The notes below the pieces were generated by a model. The model was not told the origin of the DNA and did no database searches. It was given only the letters and a program-made list of their open reading frames with translations. The position numbers and the translations under genes are program-made. A stretch of DNA of 64,000 nt from Catalinimonas alkaloidigena (lineage in GTDB: Bacteria; Bacteroidota; Bacteroidia; Cytophagales; Flexibacteraceae), in assembly GCF_900100765.1 (NCBI RefSeq), contig NZ_FNFO01000001.1, positions 620,001 through 684,000 on the forward strand. Direction: 5' to 3'. Each line of letters starts with the position of its first letter. Positions within the stretch are counted from its first letter, which is position 1. This document shows positions 43,379 to 52,803 of this stretch, piece after piece.

Positions 43379-46180
43379 ATGAAGAAATACGAACTTCATC
43401 CTGATACTTTCAAATTACCCCCGCTGAAACTGAGCGGCTTAGAGCCGGTGATCATTACGCCGGAATCCAACTTTGTGAACATCGGTGAGCGGACCAACGT
43501 GACCGGCTCGCGCGCCTTTCTCCGCCTCATCAAAGAAGATAAGTACGAAGACGCGCTGGCCGTGGCGCTCGACCAGGTAGAAGGCGGAGCGCAGATCATC
43601 GACATCAACATGGACGAAGGGATGATCGATGGCAAAGAGGCGATGGTACGCTTCCTGAACCTGATCGCCTCCGAGCCCGACATCGCTCGCGTGCCCATCA
43701 TGATCGACTCCTCGAAGTGGGAAATCATCGAGGCGGGGCTGAAAGTCGTGCAGGGCAAGTGTGTGGTCAACTCGATCAGCCTGAAAGAAGGGGAGGATGC
43801 GTTTCTGCGCCACGCGCGCGTCATCAAACGCTACGGCGCGGCGGTGATCGTCATGGCCTTCGATGAACTCGGTCAGGCCGACTCGTACGAGCGGCGGGTC
43901 GAAATCTGCGAACGATCGTACCGCCTGTTGGTCGATAAAGTGAAATTTCCGCCGCAGGACATCATCTTCGACCCCAACGTGTTCCCCGTCGCGACGGGCA
44001 TGGAAGAACACCGGCGCAACGCCCTCGACTTCTTTCTGGCCGCGAAGTGGATTCGCGAGCACCTGCCCGGTGCTCACGTGAGCGGTGGGATTTCCAACGT
44101 CTCGTTCTCGTTCCGGGGTAACCAGCGCGTCCGCGAAGCCATGCACGCGGCGTTCCTCTACCACGGCATTCAGCACGGCCTGGACATGGGCATTGTGAAC
44201 CCAACGATGTTGGAAGTGTACGATGAAATTCCGCCCGATCTGCTGGAGCGGGTCGAAGATGTGCTGCTCGACCGCCGTCCCGACGCTACCGAACGGCTCC
44301 TCGATTTTGCCGAAACGGTAAAGGGCGACGGCAAAGCCAAAGAGCGTGACGACGCCTGGCGGCAGGGAACGGTGCAGGAGCGCCTGACGCATGCGCTGGT
44401 GAAGGGCATCGTGGAATTTATCGAAGAAGATACCGAAGAGGCGCGGCAGCAGGTCGACCGGCCGCTGCAGGTAATCGAAGGGCCGCTGATGGACGGCATG
44501 AACGTGGTCGGCGACCTGTTCGGCGAAGGGAAAATGTTTCTGCCTCAGGTGGTGAAAAGCGCCCGCGTGATGAAAAAGGCGGTCGCTTACCTGTTGCCCT
44601 ACATCGAAGCCGAAAAGAGCCAGGACGACAACAGTTCGGCCGGAAAAATATTGCTCGCCACCGTGAAGGGCGACGTGCACGACATCGGGAAAAACATTGT
44701 TGGGGTGGTGCTGAGTTGCAACAACTTCGAGATCGTAGACATGGGCGTGATGGTGCCCGCCGAGAAAATTCTGGCGAAAGCCAAAGAAGTGAACGCCGAC
44801 CTGATCGGCCTCAGCGGGTTGATTACGCCGTCGCTCGACGAAATGGTATTCGTGGCCAAAGAGATGGAGCGTCAGGGCTTTACCGTGCCGCTGCTCATCG
44901 GGGGCGCCACCACCTCGCGTGTGCATACGGCCGTGAAGATCGATCCGCAGTATTCGGGTCCTGTGGCACACGTGCTCGACGCCAGCCGCTCGGTGCCCGT
45001 GGCGAGTCAGTTGATCGGAAAGGAAACCCGTGCAAAGGCAAAAGCAAACTTCAAGGCGGAGTACGAAAAGATGCGGGAGGACTACGCCAACCGCAAGAAG
45101 GACAAGAACTATCTGCCTTACGCAGAGGCGTTGAAAAACAAGATCGAGATCGACTGGGACGCGACCGAAATCCACGCGCCGCAGTTCCTCGGTACCAAGT
45201 TTTTCGACGACTACTCCCTGGAAGAACTGACGCACTACATCGACTGGACGCCGTTTTTCCAGACCTGGCAACTGAAAGGCAAGTTTCCGAAGATCTTCGA
45301 CGACAAGGTGGTGGGGACGGTGGCGCGCAAACTCTACGACGACGCGCAGGCAATGCTGAAAATGATCGTGGAAGAAAAGTGGCTGAAGGCCCGGGCGGTC
45401 ATCGGATTCTATCCCTGCAATGCCGTGGGCGACGACGTGGTGCTCTACGATTTCGAGGCGATCGAACTGTCGGAAGCGCCCGGCCACGAAGGCAAGCCAG
45501 CCGCCCGGCTGAAAAACTACCAACTGAAAGAAGCGCCTCATCTGGCGACCAAATATTCGCAACTGACGGCGTTTCACATGCTGCGCCAACAGGGCAAAAA
45601 GGCGGCGGGCATCCCGAACCTGTCGCTGGCCGATTTCATTGCGCCGGTCGAGTCGGGCAAAACCGACTACATCGGTGGCTTTGCGGTAACGGCCGGAATC
45701 GGCATCGAAACGAAGCTGGCGGAATTTGAGCGCGACCACGACGACTACAACAGCATTCTGCTCAAGGCCCTGGCCGACCGCCTCGCCGAAGCGTTTGCCG
45801 AGCGCATGCACGAGCGGGTGCGCCGCGAATTCTGGGGCTACGCGCAGCAAGAACAGCTCTCGAACGAAGACCTGATCTCCGAAAAGTACGCGGGCATCCG
45901 TCCGGCTCCCGGCTATCCGGCCTGCCCGGATCATACCGAAAAGCCCGTCTTGTTCGATCTGCTCGACCCGGACGGTCGTACGGAAATTACGCTGACCGAG
46001 AGCTATGCGATGTATCCGGCTTCGTCGGTGAGTGGCTGGTACTTTGCCCATCCGCAGGCGCGCTACTTTGGGCTGGGCAAGATTGAAAAGGACCAGGTGG
46101 ATGCCTACGCACGCCGGAAAGAAATGCCGCTGGAGGAGATGGAACGCTGGCTGGCTCCGAACCTGAATTATGACGTTTAA
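43379..46180 (+). CDS. metH: Methionine synthase, C-terminal half (pterin, B12 and activation domains)
   Basis: A 933-residue protein that carries the methyl-THF-binding, cobalamin and reactivation modules of MetH. The pterin domain is at about residues 20-330 ([28 protein letters not shown]). The helical cap and B12-binding domain run from about 340 to 560, with the cobalt-ligand H434 in [11 protein letters not shown]. The AdoMet activation domain runs from about 580 to the end, with [15 protein letters not shown]. Together with 42093-43106 it makes the complete enzyme. The ATG at 43379 is chosen because it follows a short leader before [11 protein letters not shown]; a TTG at 43349 is also open. 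It is 102 bp after the small membrane protein gene, in the same operon. Confidence 0.95.
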   Translation: MKKYELHPDTFKLPPLKLSGLEPVIITPESNFVNIGERTNVTGSRAFLRLIKEDKYEDALAVALDQVEGGAQIIDINMDEGMIDGKEAMVRFLNLIASEPDIARVPIMIDSSKWEIIEAGLKVVQGKCVVNSISLKEGEDAFLRHARVIKRYGAAVIVMAFDELGQADSYERRVEICERSYRLLVDKVKFPPQDIIFDPNVFPVATGMEEHRRNALDFFLAAKWIREHLPGAHVSGGISNVSFSFRGNQRVREAMHAAFLYHGIQHGLDMGIVNPTMLEVYDEIPPDLLERVEDVLLDRRPDATERLLDFAETVKGDGKAKERDDAWRQGTVQERLTHALVKGIVEFIEEDTEEARQQVDRPLQVIEGPLMDGMNVVGDLFGEGKMFLPQVVKSARVMKKAVAYLLPYIEAEKSQDDNSSAGKILLATVKGDVHDIGKNIVGVVLSCNNFEIVDMGVMVPAEKILAKAKEVNADLIGLSGLITPSLDEMVFVAKEMERQGFTVPLLIGGATTSRVHTAVKIDPQYSGPVAHVLDASRSVPVASQLIGKETRAKAKANFKAEYEKMREDYANRKKDKNYLPYAEALKNKIEIDWDATEIHAPQFLGTKFFDDYSLEELTHYIDWTPFFQTWQLKGKFPKIFDDKVVGTVARKLYDDAQAMLKMIVEEKWLKARAVIGFYPCNAVGDDVVLYDFEAIELSEAPGHEGKPAARLKNYQLKEAPHLATKYSQLTAFHMLRQQGKKAAGIPNLSLADFIAPVESGKTDYIGGFAVTAGIGIETKLAEFERDHDDYNSILLKALADRLAEAFAERMHERVRREFWGYAQQEQLSNEDLISEKYAGIRPAPGYPACPDHTEKPVLFDLLDPDGRTEITLTESYAMYPASSVSGWYFAHPQARYFGLGKIEKDQVDAYARRKEMPLEEMERWLAPNLNYDV

Positions 46181-46204
46181 ACATTTCCAGAACCGTTAAC
46201 TTTG
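46176..46204 (+). promoter_or_regulatory. Possible internal promoter for metF
   Basis: TAACTTTG (46197-46204) is an exact -7 match, with TTTA (46176-46179) 17 bp upstream; it overlaps the end of metH. It would let metF be made outside riboswitch control. Confidence 0.5.
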
Positions 46205-46235
46205 CCAGCTTTTAGTGAGCTGATTTTCATTCGAC

Positions 46236-47195
46236 GTGACCAAAGTAACTGAACATATTGCGCACGCCAACGGCAAGCCGCTGTTCTCTTTCGAAATTCT
46301 GCCGCCCCTGAAAGGGCAAAGCATTCAGAACCTGTTTTCCGACATCGAGCCCTTGATGGAGTTCAAGCCGAAGTTCATCGACGTGACCTATCACCGGGAG
46401 GAATATGTTTACAAGAAGCGGGAAAACGGGTTGCTGGAAAAGAGCGTGACGCGCAAACGCCCCGGCACGGTCGGCATTTGTGCGGCCCTGCAACATCGCT
46501 TTGGTGTGGATGCCGTGCCGCACCTGATCTGCGGAGGCTTTACGAAAGAAGAAACTGAAAACGCCCTGATCGATCTCCATTTCCTGGGCATCGACAACGT
46601 GCTGGTGTTGCGGGGCGACCCCATCAAGACCGAAGGCAGTTTCTGTCCGGAGCCGGGAGGGCACGCGTACGCGACCGACCTGTTGCAGCACGTGGCCAAC
46701 ATGAACAAGGGCATCTACCTCGACGAAGACCTGGAACATCCGGCCCCGACCAATTTCTGCATCGGCGTGGCGGGTTATCCGGAGAAACACTTCGAAGCAC
46801 CGAGCCTGAAAGCCGATTTTAAGTACCTGAAAATGAAGGCCGATCTGGGCGCGGAATACATCGTGACGCAGATGTTCTTCGATAACCAGAAGTACTTTGA
46901 GTTCGTGAAGAAATGCCGCGAAGTGGGCATCACCATTCCGATCATCCCGGGCCTGAAACCCATCACGACGATGCGTCAACTGACAGTGCTGCCCAGCATT
47001 TTCCACATCGACCTGCCCGACGACCTAGTGGAGGAAGTGGAGAAGTGCAAAGACAACAAAGCGGTGAAGCAAGTCGGCATTGAGTGGGGCATTCAGCAAT
47101 CGAAAGAACTGATCGAATTCGGTGTGCCGTGCCTGCACTATTACTCGATGAGTAAATCCGACGCCGTCCGGCAAATTGCCGCCGAGGTATTCTGA
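46236..47195 (+). CDS. metF: 5,10-Methylenetetrahydrofolate reductase
   Basis: A 319-residue FAD enzyme that makes 5-methyl-THF, the methyl donor for MetH. The TIM barrel shows LFSFEILPPLKG (catalytic Glu), FIDVTYHREEY, VLVLRGDP, FCIGVAGYPEKH and IVTQMFFDNQKY. Length fits bacterial MetF. The start is a GTG at 46236, with no in-frame ATG nearby. It lies 55 bp after metH on the same strand and may be read both from the riboswitch promoter and from its own internal one. It ends at a good terminator. Confidence 0.96.
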   Translation: MTKVTEHIAHANGKPLFSFEILPPLKGQSIQNLFSDIEPLMEFKPKFIDVTYHREEYVYKKRENGLLEKSVTRKRPGTVGICAALQHRFGVDAVPHLICGGFTKEETENALIDLHFLGIDNVLVLRGDPIKTEGSFCPEPGGHAYATDLLQHVANMNKGIYLDEDLEHPAPTNFCIGVAGYPEKHFEAPSLKADFKYLKMKADLGAEYIVTQMFFDNQKYFEFVKKCREVGITIPIIPGLKPITTMRQLTVLPSIFHIDLPDDLVEEVEKCKDNKAVKQVGIEWGIQQSKELIEFGVPCLHYYSMSKSDAVRQIAAEVF

Positions 47196-47226
47196 CAACT
47201 CACGACATACGGAAAATATTATAGAA

Positions 47227-47253
47227 GGAACACGCGCTACGTGTTCCTTTTTT
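47227..47253 (+). terminator. Rho-independent terminator of the methionine operon
   Basis: GGAACACG (47227-47234) and CGTGTTCC (47240-47247) form an 8-bp stem with loop CGCTA, followed by TTTTTT. The loop contains the stop codon of the convergent btuD-like gene. Confidence 0.88.
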
Positions 47254-48250
47254 CGTGCCGGTCCGGTTGCAGATGGCTGAGCAGCTTCTGCAGTTCTGCG
47301 AACTCTTCCGTGGTGCCATCCGGGTTTCTCAAGGTCCAGTGCAGCCAGGAGTCGCATTGCACTTCCGGAATGCCCCTCGCCTCGTTGTTGATCTGGAAAC
47401 CGATGCGTTCCAGTGCTTTGCGGGTCCAGTAGACGGTGGTGGCTTCGCCGGTGATGCGGATGCGCTGGCCCGTCGTTTCGCGCACGTTGAAGGTACCGCG
47501 CTGGCGGTCGAATTCGATGTGATGCGCGTCTGCCACAAACGCCCGCTCGAAGGTGCCGTTCAGAATCAGAGCCTCCGGCGCGTCGACGTGAAGAGAGCCG
47601 TCGGGCAGGAGAAGCGCGAGACGGTCGCAGGTTTGCAGCGCGAGGTCCAATTCGTGGCAGGAGAGGAACATCGCCTTATGCGTCTCGTGGGCCAGACGGC
47701 GGAGCAAACGCATGATTTCCACCCGGTTGATCAGGTCGAGGTGCGCGGTGGGTTCGTCAAGCAAGACCAGCGGCGTATCCTGCGCCACGGCGCGGGCGAT
47801 CATCACCTTCTGCCGTTCGCCGTCGCTCAACTGATCGACCGGAAGTTTGGCCCAGCGCTCGGTGCCCGTCAGTTCCAGGGCCTGTTGCACATGGCGGTGG
47901 TCTTCGGCCGAAAGCCGGCCCAGCCAGCCGGTGTAAGGATACCGCCCCAGGGCGACCAGCTCCCGCACCGAGAGTGGTCCGGTGGGCGGTGGGTTGGTCA
48001 GCACCACGCTGAGGTGCGTCGCCAGTTCCTGCGCCGACAGTTCGTCCAGAGGCTGATCGCCCAGGTAGATTGTGCCCCCCACTGCATCCTGCAAGCCCGC
48101 GAGTGTGCGCAGAAGCGTCGATTTTCCGGAGCCGTTCCTTCCCAGCAACCCGACCAGTTCGCCGGCCTGCAGCGAAACGTCGAACGGTCCGGCCACCGTC
48201 TGGGAGCCGTAGCCGATGCGGAGTTGCTGGCCGTGGAGGATGGGTTTCAC
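47237..48250 (-). CDS. ABC transporter ATPase, BtuD/FecE-like, with C-terminal extension
   Basis: A 337-residue ATPase of the cobalamin/siderophore/haem import class. Walker A is GLLGRNGSGKST (about residues 34-45), the signature is QLSDGERQKVMIARA and Walker B is LVLLDEPTAHLDL. After a normal ~250-residue ABC domain there is an extra ~85-residue C-terminal domain (TTVYWTRKALERIGFQIN, VQCDSWLHWTL), which I have seen on Bacteroidota relatives; its role is unknown. The GTG at 48250 overlaps the permease stop as GTGA, so the two are coupled, and the long upstream extension of the frame lies inside the permease gene. Function as B12 importer is inferred from the neighbouring btuB-type locus. Confidence 0.88.
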   Translation of the reverse strand: MKPILHGQQLRIGYGSQTVAGPFDVSLQAGELVGLLGRNGSGKSTLLRTLAGLQDAVGGTIYLGDQPLDELSAQELATHLSVVLTNPPPTGPLSVRELVALGRYPYTGWLGRLSAEDHRHVQQALELTGTERWAKLPVDQLSDGERQKVMIARAVAQDTPLVLLDEPTAHLDLINRVEIMRLLRRLAHETHKAMFLSCHELDLALQTCDRLALLLPDGSLHVDAPEALILNGTFERAFVADAHHIEFDRQRGTFNVRETTGQRIRITGEATTVYWTRKALERIGFQINNEARGIPEVQCDSWLHWTLRNPDGTTEEFAELQKLLSHLQPDRHEKRNT

Positions 48251-49308
48251 GCGAAATGGGATTTGAGGTGACGCCGCCGGAGGATGACCCAGATCACGAC
48301 GGGCGAGCCGAACAAGGCGGTGATGGCGTTGATCGGCAGGGCCGTGGCGCTTCCCGGCCATTGGGCAATCACGTCACAGAGCAGCATCAGCGCCGCCCCG
48401 ATCAGGGCCGTGGCCGGCAGCAGCACGCGGTGGTCGGCCGTGTGGAACAGCGCCCGTGCGAGGTGCGGCACTGCAATGCCGATAAAACCAATGGGGCCAC
48501 AAAAGGCGGTGACGCTGCCGGCCAGCAGACTCGTCGCCGCGATGATCAGCAACCGAATGCGCCGGACGGTGAGCCCCAGCGTGCGGGCGTATTCTTCGCC
48601 GAGTAGGAGGGCGTTCAGGGGTTTGACGGTGCCGAGGGTCAGCAGCAGACCGAGCCCCACGACGAGCGCGAGCGTCCACAACTGCGCCTGCGTCACACCA
48701 CCCAGGCTTCCGAACGTCCACAGCAGGTAATCCTGAATTTCAGCGGGTGCGCTGAAGTATTGCCAGAGCGACACCAGCGCCAGCGTCAGGTTGCCGACCA
48801 TCAGGCCCACGATCAGCACCACGACGTAGTCACGGACCCGTAGGGAGATCAGCAGCACCAGGCCCAGCACGGCGGCTGCGCCCAACGTGGCAGCCATAAC
48901 GAGCAGCCAACTGCCCGAGAGGCCGAACTGGCGGATGCCCATCAGCGTCGCGGCCGAGCCCGACGCCAGCATCACCGCCGCCACGCCCAGGCTGGCACCC
49001 GCCGTGACGCCCAGCACCGAAGGACCCGCCAGCGGATTCCGAAACAAGGTCTGCATCTGCAATCCGCCGACTGATAGTGCCATGCCGACCAGGACGGCCG
49101 TCATCGCTTTGGGTAGCCGAATTTTCTGGACAATGTTGATCCAAGCCGGCTCGGTCGAGGTGCCGCCAAAAACAATCGTCACCACTTCGCGCATCGGAAT
49201 GGTGACCGACCCCACCGCCACATCGAGGGCAAAGAACACAAGCACGGCACCGGCCAGCGCCAGCAGCAGCGGACCAGACGAACGAGAAGTAGAGGGTAAC
49301 GTTTTCAA
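48247..49308 (-). CDS. FecCD-family ABC permease, BtuC-like
   Basis: A 353-residue inner-membrane permease with about ten helices and the family signatures IRLPKAMTAVLVGMALSVGGLQMQTLFRNPLAGPSVLGVTAGASLG and FCGPIGFIGIAVPHLARALF. Members import cobalamin, haem or ferric siderophores. Adjacency to a cobalamin riboswitch and a btuB-like receptor favours vitamin B12. The partner ATPase overlaps its end by 4 bp. No periplasmic binding-protein gene (btuF) is visible in this pair or in the divergent unit, so it must lie elsewhere or be replaced. Confidence 0.88.
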   Translation of the reverse strand: MKTLPSTSRSSGPLLLALAGAVLVFFALDVAVGSVTIPMREVVTIVFGGTSTEPAWINIVQKIRLPKAMTAVLVGMALSVGGLQMQTLFRNPLAGPSVLGVTAGASLGVAAVMLASGSAATLMGIRQFGLSGSWLLVMAATLGAAAVLGLVLLISLRVRDYVVVLIVGLMVGNLTLALVSLWQYFSAPAEIQDYLLWTFGSLGGVTQAQLWTLALVVGLGLLLTLGTVKPLNALLLGEEYARTLGLTVRRIRLLIIAATSLLAGSVTAFCGPIGFIGIAVPHLARALFHTADHRVLLPATALIGAALMLLCDVIAQWPGSATALPINAITALFGSPVVIWVILRRRHLKSHFA

Positions 49309-49503
49309 AATCGGGCAAAAGTAGCGCGCCGGGCGCAGAGGGCCTAGCGCAGAGTGGAAGAGTATGAGGGTAGGAAGGCCTAAGGGCTGATCTCTGACTC
49401 CGAAATAAAGCCTACCGCGCGTAGCGCTCCCGCCTTCGTCCTCACACGGTGAGCCTTAAATTTTAAACCTCGAAGTCTTCTGTGTGTAGTTTGCCAATTT
49501 CTC

Positions 49504-49511
49504 TACCTTTG
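49504..49511 (+). promoter_or_regulatory. Putative -7 element for the cobalamin riboswitch transcript
   Basis: TACCTTTG is an exact match to TAnnTTTG and would start the transcript near 49518, at the 5' edge of the riboswitch. No good -33 TTTG is present at the expected distance. Confidence 0.5.
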
Positions 49512-49519
49512 CCGCGATG

Positions 49520-49700
49520 TTGGTGATGACGCTTCCGGCCGGAGGCGTCGTCTGAAAAGGGAATTCCGTGCGTCGTTGACGACAAGTCGGAAGCTGTCCC
49601 CGCAACTGTAAGCTCTTCCAGAGCGCGCGACCAAACATCGGCCACTGTCCCGAGGGGATGGGAAGGCGTCGCGCGTGAGCAAGCCAGGAGACCTGCCCGC
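49520..49700 (+). ncRNA. Cobalamin (B12) riboswitch upstream of the btuB-like gene
   Basis: All hallmark elements appear in order: TGAAAAGGGAA (49552-49562), AGCTGTCCCCGCAACTGTAA (about 49592-49611), CCACTG and GGGAAGG around 49641-49667, and the B12 box AGCCAGGAGACCTGCC (49682-49697). It regulates the outer-membrane receptor and the DUF5074 gene, with repression expected at high B12. Confidence 0.96.
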
Positions 49701-49803
49701 ATCCATGTGATTTTCTGAGCTTTCGGGTGAAAGGCTGTGGAATAGACGAGCGGCCGCGTGCGAACGGGGCCTGTGGTTCATTTCTACATGTGGTTACCAG
49801 AAG

Positions 49804-49826
49804 CTCATAGTTGCCAAAACTATGAG
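49804..49826 (+). promoter_or_regulatory. Hairpin enclosing the start codon of the btuB-like gene
   Basis: CTCATAGTT (49804-49812) and AACTATGAG (49818-49826) form a perfect 9-bp stem with a 5-nt loop. The ATG start (49822-49824) lies inside the 3' arm. TGAGCTT (49716-49722) can pair with AAGCTCA (49801-49807) as a competing structure. Confidence 0.65.
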
Positions 49827-51729
49827 ACACCTTTTGTATGCCTTCTTGGGAATAACGACCGTGTGCTACGCGGCGTGGGGACAGGACGTGTCCGAAGGCG
49901 CGGACACCGCCGCGAACGGGCGCGTCCTGCCGGAGGTGACGGTAGAAGCCCCGCGCCTGGAAGCGTTCTCGGCGGGGCATAAAGTGGTCGCACTGACGGA
50001 AGGCGTACGCGAAGCAACGGCCGCGCAATCGATGGCCGATCTGCTGGCACAGCAATCGTCGGTGTTTGTGAAGAACTACGGCCCTGGCCAACTCGCCTCC
50101 CTGTCGGTGCGGGGCACGGGCGCAAGCCATACGGCGGTGCTGTGGAACGGCTTTCCGCTCAACAGTCCGATGCTCGGTCAACTCGATCTGTCGCTGGTAC
50201 CGGTGGCTTTGACCGACGAAGTCGATTTGCAGTACGGTGGGGGCGGGGCCTTGTTTGGGAGTGGTGCGTTGGGCGGGTCCCTGCATTTGCGGAACCAACC
50301 GCATTTTGGGCGGGGCGTTTCGGTGGGTACGCGCACTACGCTGGGAAGCTTTGGGTACCAACACCATACGGCCGAGGCGACGGTGAGTCACCAACGGTGG
50401 AGCACTTCCCTGAAACTGCTGCACCAACGCGCCGAGAACAACTTCCCGATTCCGGGTACGGAACGCCGGCAGCCACACGCGCGCCTGCGCCAAACCCACC
50501 TATTGCTGGACAATTACCTGCGTATCCAAACGAATCAACTCCTCAGTCTGCGCCTTTGGAGTGGCCAGAGCGACCGGGATCTTCCGCCGGTGCGGGGGCA
50601 GGAGCGGAGCGTGGCCGAACAGGACGACGGGTTTCTGCGCCTTAGTGCCGAGTGGCAGCAGCAAGGTGAGCGGATGCAGTGGCAGGTCCGCAGCGCGTGG
50701 TTCCACGAACGACTCGATTACCAGGATTCGGTGGCCGGAACCGACAGCCGGAGCCGGAGCCAGTCCGCCACGACCGAAGCCGAAGGGACGATGCGCATCG
50801 GCGAGCGGGGCGAGTGGAACCTCGGTGTGAATCACAACTATACCCGCGCCACGACAGCCAGCTACGGTCCTGAAGCACCTCAGCGTCACCGCACGGCGGG
50901 GTTTACCTCCTTCCGCTACAAAACCGACCCATGGGATGTAGTGGCCTCGCTGCGCGAAGAACGTTACGGCGCCGGACAATGGACGCCGCTGGTTCCCTCG
51001 CTCGGGGCCACATGGCATCACTTCGAGTCCTGGATGCTGCGCGGCAACGTCACGCGTGTCTACCGCATTCCGACCTTTAACGATCTGTTCTGGCAACCCG
51101 GCGGCAACCCGGACCTGCGTCCGGAAAACGGCTGGAGTGGCGAGTTGGGAACCCACCTGACGAAAGCATGGCTCGGGTGGCAAGGGGAACTGGACCTGAC
51201 CGGTTTTTCGCACCACATCGAAGACTGGATTTTATGGCTGCCGCAGCGGGGCGGGTACTGGACGCCAGTCAACGTGCGACGGGTCTGGAGCCGCGGGCTG
51301 GAGGCAGAAGGTGCTCTGCAACGCGCGTGGGGCGACTGGCAGGCAAAACTGTCGGGCAGTTACCATTACACCCGCTCCACCAACCGGAACGCTACGTCCG
51401 AGAGCGACTATTCACAAGGCAAACAACTCATCTACGTGCCGCTGCATCAGGCATCGGGCCAGTTTCGGGTGGACTACCGCGCCTGGAAGCTGGGTGGGCT
51501 GTACCAGTTCACCGGCTACCGCTACATCACCTCTGACAACAGCGCCTTTCTGCCTGGTTACGGCACCAGCCACGTATGGGCGAGCTGGGCATGGCGCTAC
51601 CATTCCCTGCGGGGGCACGTGTCGGGCCGGATCGACAACCTCTGGAACCAGGCCTACGAAGTGGTCGAGGCGCGTCCGATGCCGGGCCGCAGCGCACAAC
51701 TGGGCCTGACTATTTATTTCACGCACTAA
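49822..51729 (+). CDS. TonB-dependent receptor, BtuB-like
   Basis: A 635-residue outer-membrane receptor with signal peptide MRHLLYAFLGITTVCYAAWGQ, a plug domain (about 40-155, SMADLLAQQSSVFVKNYGPGQLASLSVRGTGASHTAVLWNGFPL) and a 22-strand-type barrel that ends GLTIYFTH. A cobalamin riboswitch precedes it and a DUF5074 lipoprotein gene follows 23 bp later, so it most likely imports cobalamin or other corrinoids. It lacks the N-terminal carboxypeptidase-like domain of SusC receptors, in keeping with a small-ligand receptor. The start codon lies in a hairpin that probably serves as expression platform. Confidence 0.92.
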   Translation: MRHLLYAFLGITTVCYAAWGQDVSEGADTAANGRVLPEVTVEAPRLEAFSAGHKVVALTEGVREATAAQSMADLLAQQSSVFVKNYGPGQLASLSVRGTGASHTAVLWNGFPLNSPMLGQLDLSLVPVALTDEVDLQYGGGGALFGSGALGGSLHLRNQPHFGRGVSVGTRTTLGSFGYQHHTAEATVSHQRWSTSLKLLHQRAENNFPIPGTERRQPHARLRQTHLLLDNYLRIQTNQLLSLRLWSGQSDRDLPPVRGQERSVAEQDDGFLRLSAEWQQQGERMQWQVRSAWFHERLDYQDSVAGTDSRSRSQSATTEAEGTMRIGERGEWNLGVNHNYTRATTASYGPEAPQRHRTAGFTSFRYKTDPWDVVASLREERYGAGQWTPLVPSLGATWHHFESWMLRGNVTRVYRIPTFNDLFWQPGGNPDLRPENGWSGELGTHLTKAWLGWQGELDLTGFSHHIEDWILWLPQRGGYWTPVNVRRVWSRGLEAEGALQRAWGDWQAKLSGSYHYTRSTNRNATSESDYSQGKQLIYVPLHQASGQFRVDYRAWKLGGLYQFTGYRYITSDNSAFLPGYGTSHVWASWAWRYHSLRGHVSGRIDNLWNQAYEVVEARPMPGRSAQLGLTIYFTH

Positions 51730-51752
51730 CCTGTTTTACTATTTCTCATTTT

Positions 51753-52802
51753 ATGTTTTTGCAACACACGACTCTCCGTACCTGGATGCTGGGTTTCACC
51801 CTTTTGTTTGGCCTGTGGGCCTGCGACCCTAATTCGTCCGACCCCGATCCGGTGCCCACCCTGACGCAAGGCGTTTTCATCACGAACGAAGGCGGTTTCA
51901 TGAAAAATAACGCGTCACTCAGCTACTACGACCTGACCACCGAACAGGTCAGCCAGGATGTGTATCAGGCGGCCAACGGTAGCAACCTGGGCGACATTTT
52001 ACAATCGATGACGCTTTTCAACGACCGGGCCTATCTGGTCGTCAACAACTCCGGTAAGGTGGAAGTCGCGGCGGCCGAGTCGCTGGATTCCCTCGGGACG
52101 ATCACCGGCCTGACGTCGCCGCGCTACCTGGCGGCGGTGTCGGATACCAAAGCCTACTGCACCGACTTGTTCGCCGGATGGGTATGGGTGCTGAACCTGG
52201 CGACCCTGCAGAAGGTGGATTCCATTGCGGCGCCCGGCCAGAGCGAAGGGCTGATCGTACTCGACGACGAAGCGTTTGTGACGCGTCCCGGTGCCGAGTA
52301 CGTCTACGTGATCAACACCACGACCGACGCGGTGGTCGATTCGGTGAACGTAGGCGAAGGCGCGAACAGTGTGCAGCGCGATGCGAACGGAAAACTTTGG
52401 GTGGCGTGTGGGTTCTATTACGACAACTATACGAAAAAAGACGGCCGGTTGGTCCGCTTCGATCCCGCCACGCGACAGGTCGAGCAACGGTTCGACGTTC
52501 CCGACGGCTATCTGAGTAGTTTGCAACGCAACGGCGCAGGCGATACACTCTACTACATGAACGGCGGCGACGTCTTTCGGACGCCGATAGTAGCGACGGC
52601 ATTGACTACCGAGCCCCTCATCGCGGCGGGGAATCGTACGATTTACGGCCTCGGGGTGGACCCGACGCGCGGCGAAATCTACGTTTCCGACGCTGCCGAC
52701 TACGTTCAGCGCGGCACCGTCTACCGCTACGATGCCCAGGGCAATCAATTAGACTCGTTCCAGGCGGGCATTATTCCCGGCAGCTTTGTGTTTCGGGAGT
52801 AG
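51753..52802 (+). CDS. DUF5074 beta-propeller lipoprotein, BtuG-like
   Basis: A 349-residue lipoprotein with lipobox GLWAC (about C23) and a mature domain of repeated blade-like units such as AYLVVNNSGKVEVAAAESLD, AYCTDLFAGWVWVLNLATLQKVDSI, AFVTRPGAEYVYVINTTTDAVVDSV and EIYVSDAADYVQRGTVYRYD. Each has the YVIN/VLNL plus DSI pattern of seven-bladed YncE/DUF5074 propellers. In Bacteroides, BtuG is a surface propeller that binds B12 with very high affinity and feeds BtuB; by family and position this protein is its likely counterpart. Start at 51753, operon with the receptor under riboswitch control. Confidence 0.85.
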   Translation: MFLQHTTLRTWMLGFTLLFGLWACDPNSSDPDPVPTLTQGVFITNEGGFMKNNASLSYYDLTTEQVSQDVYQAANGSNLGDILQSMTLFNDRAYLVVNNSGKVEVAAAESLDSLGTITGLTSPRYLAAVSDTKAYCTDLFAGWVWVLNLATLQKVDSIAAPGQSEGLIVLDDEAFVTRPGAEYVYVINTTTDAVVDSVNVGEGANSVQRDANGKLWVACGFYYDNYTKKDGRLVRFDPATRQVEQRFDVPDGYLSSLQRNGAGDTLYYMNGGDVFRTPIVATALTTEPLIAAGNRTIYGLGVDPTRGEIYVSDAADYVQRGTVYRYDAQGNQLDSFQAGIIPGSFVFRE

Positions 52803-52803
52803 C

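Noticed and set aside
43439-46051. An 870-codon open frame on the minus strand opposite metH
   Set aside because: Same shadow effect; the plus-strand reading contains all conserved MetH motifs.
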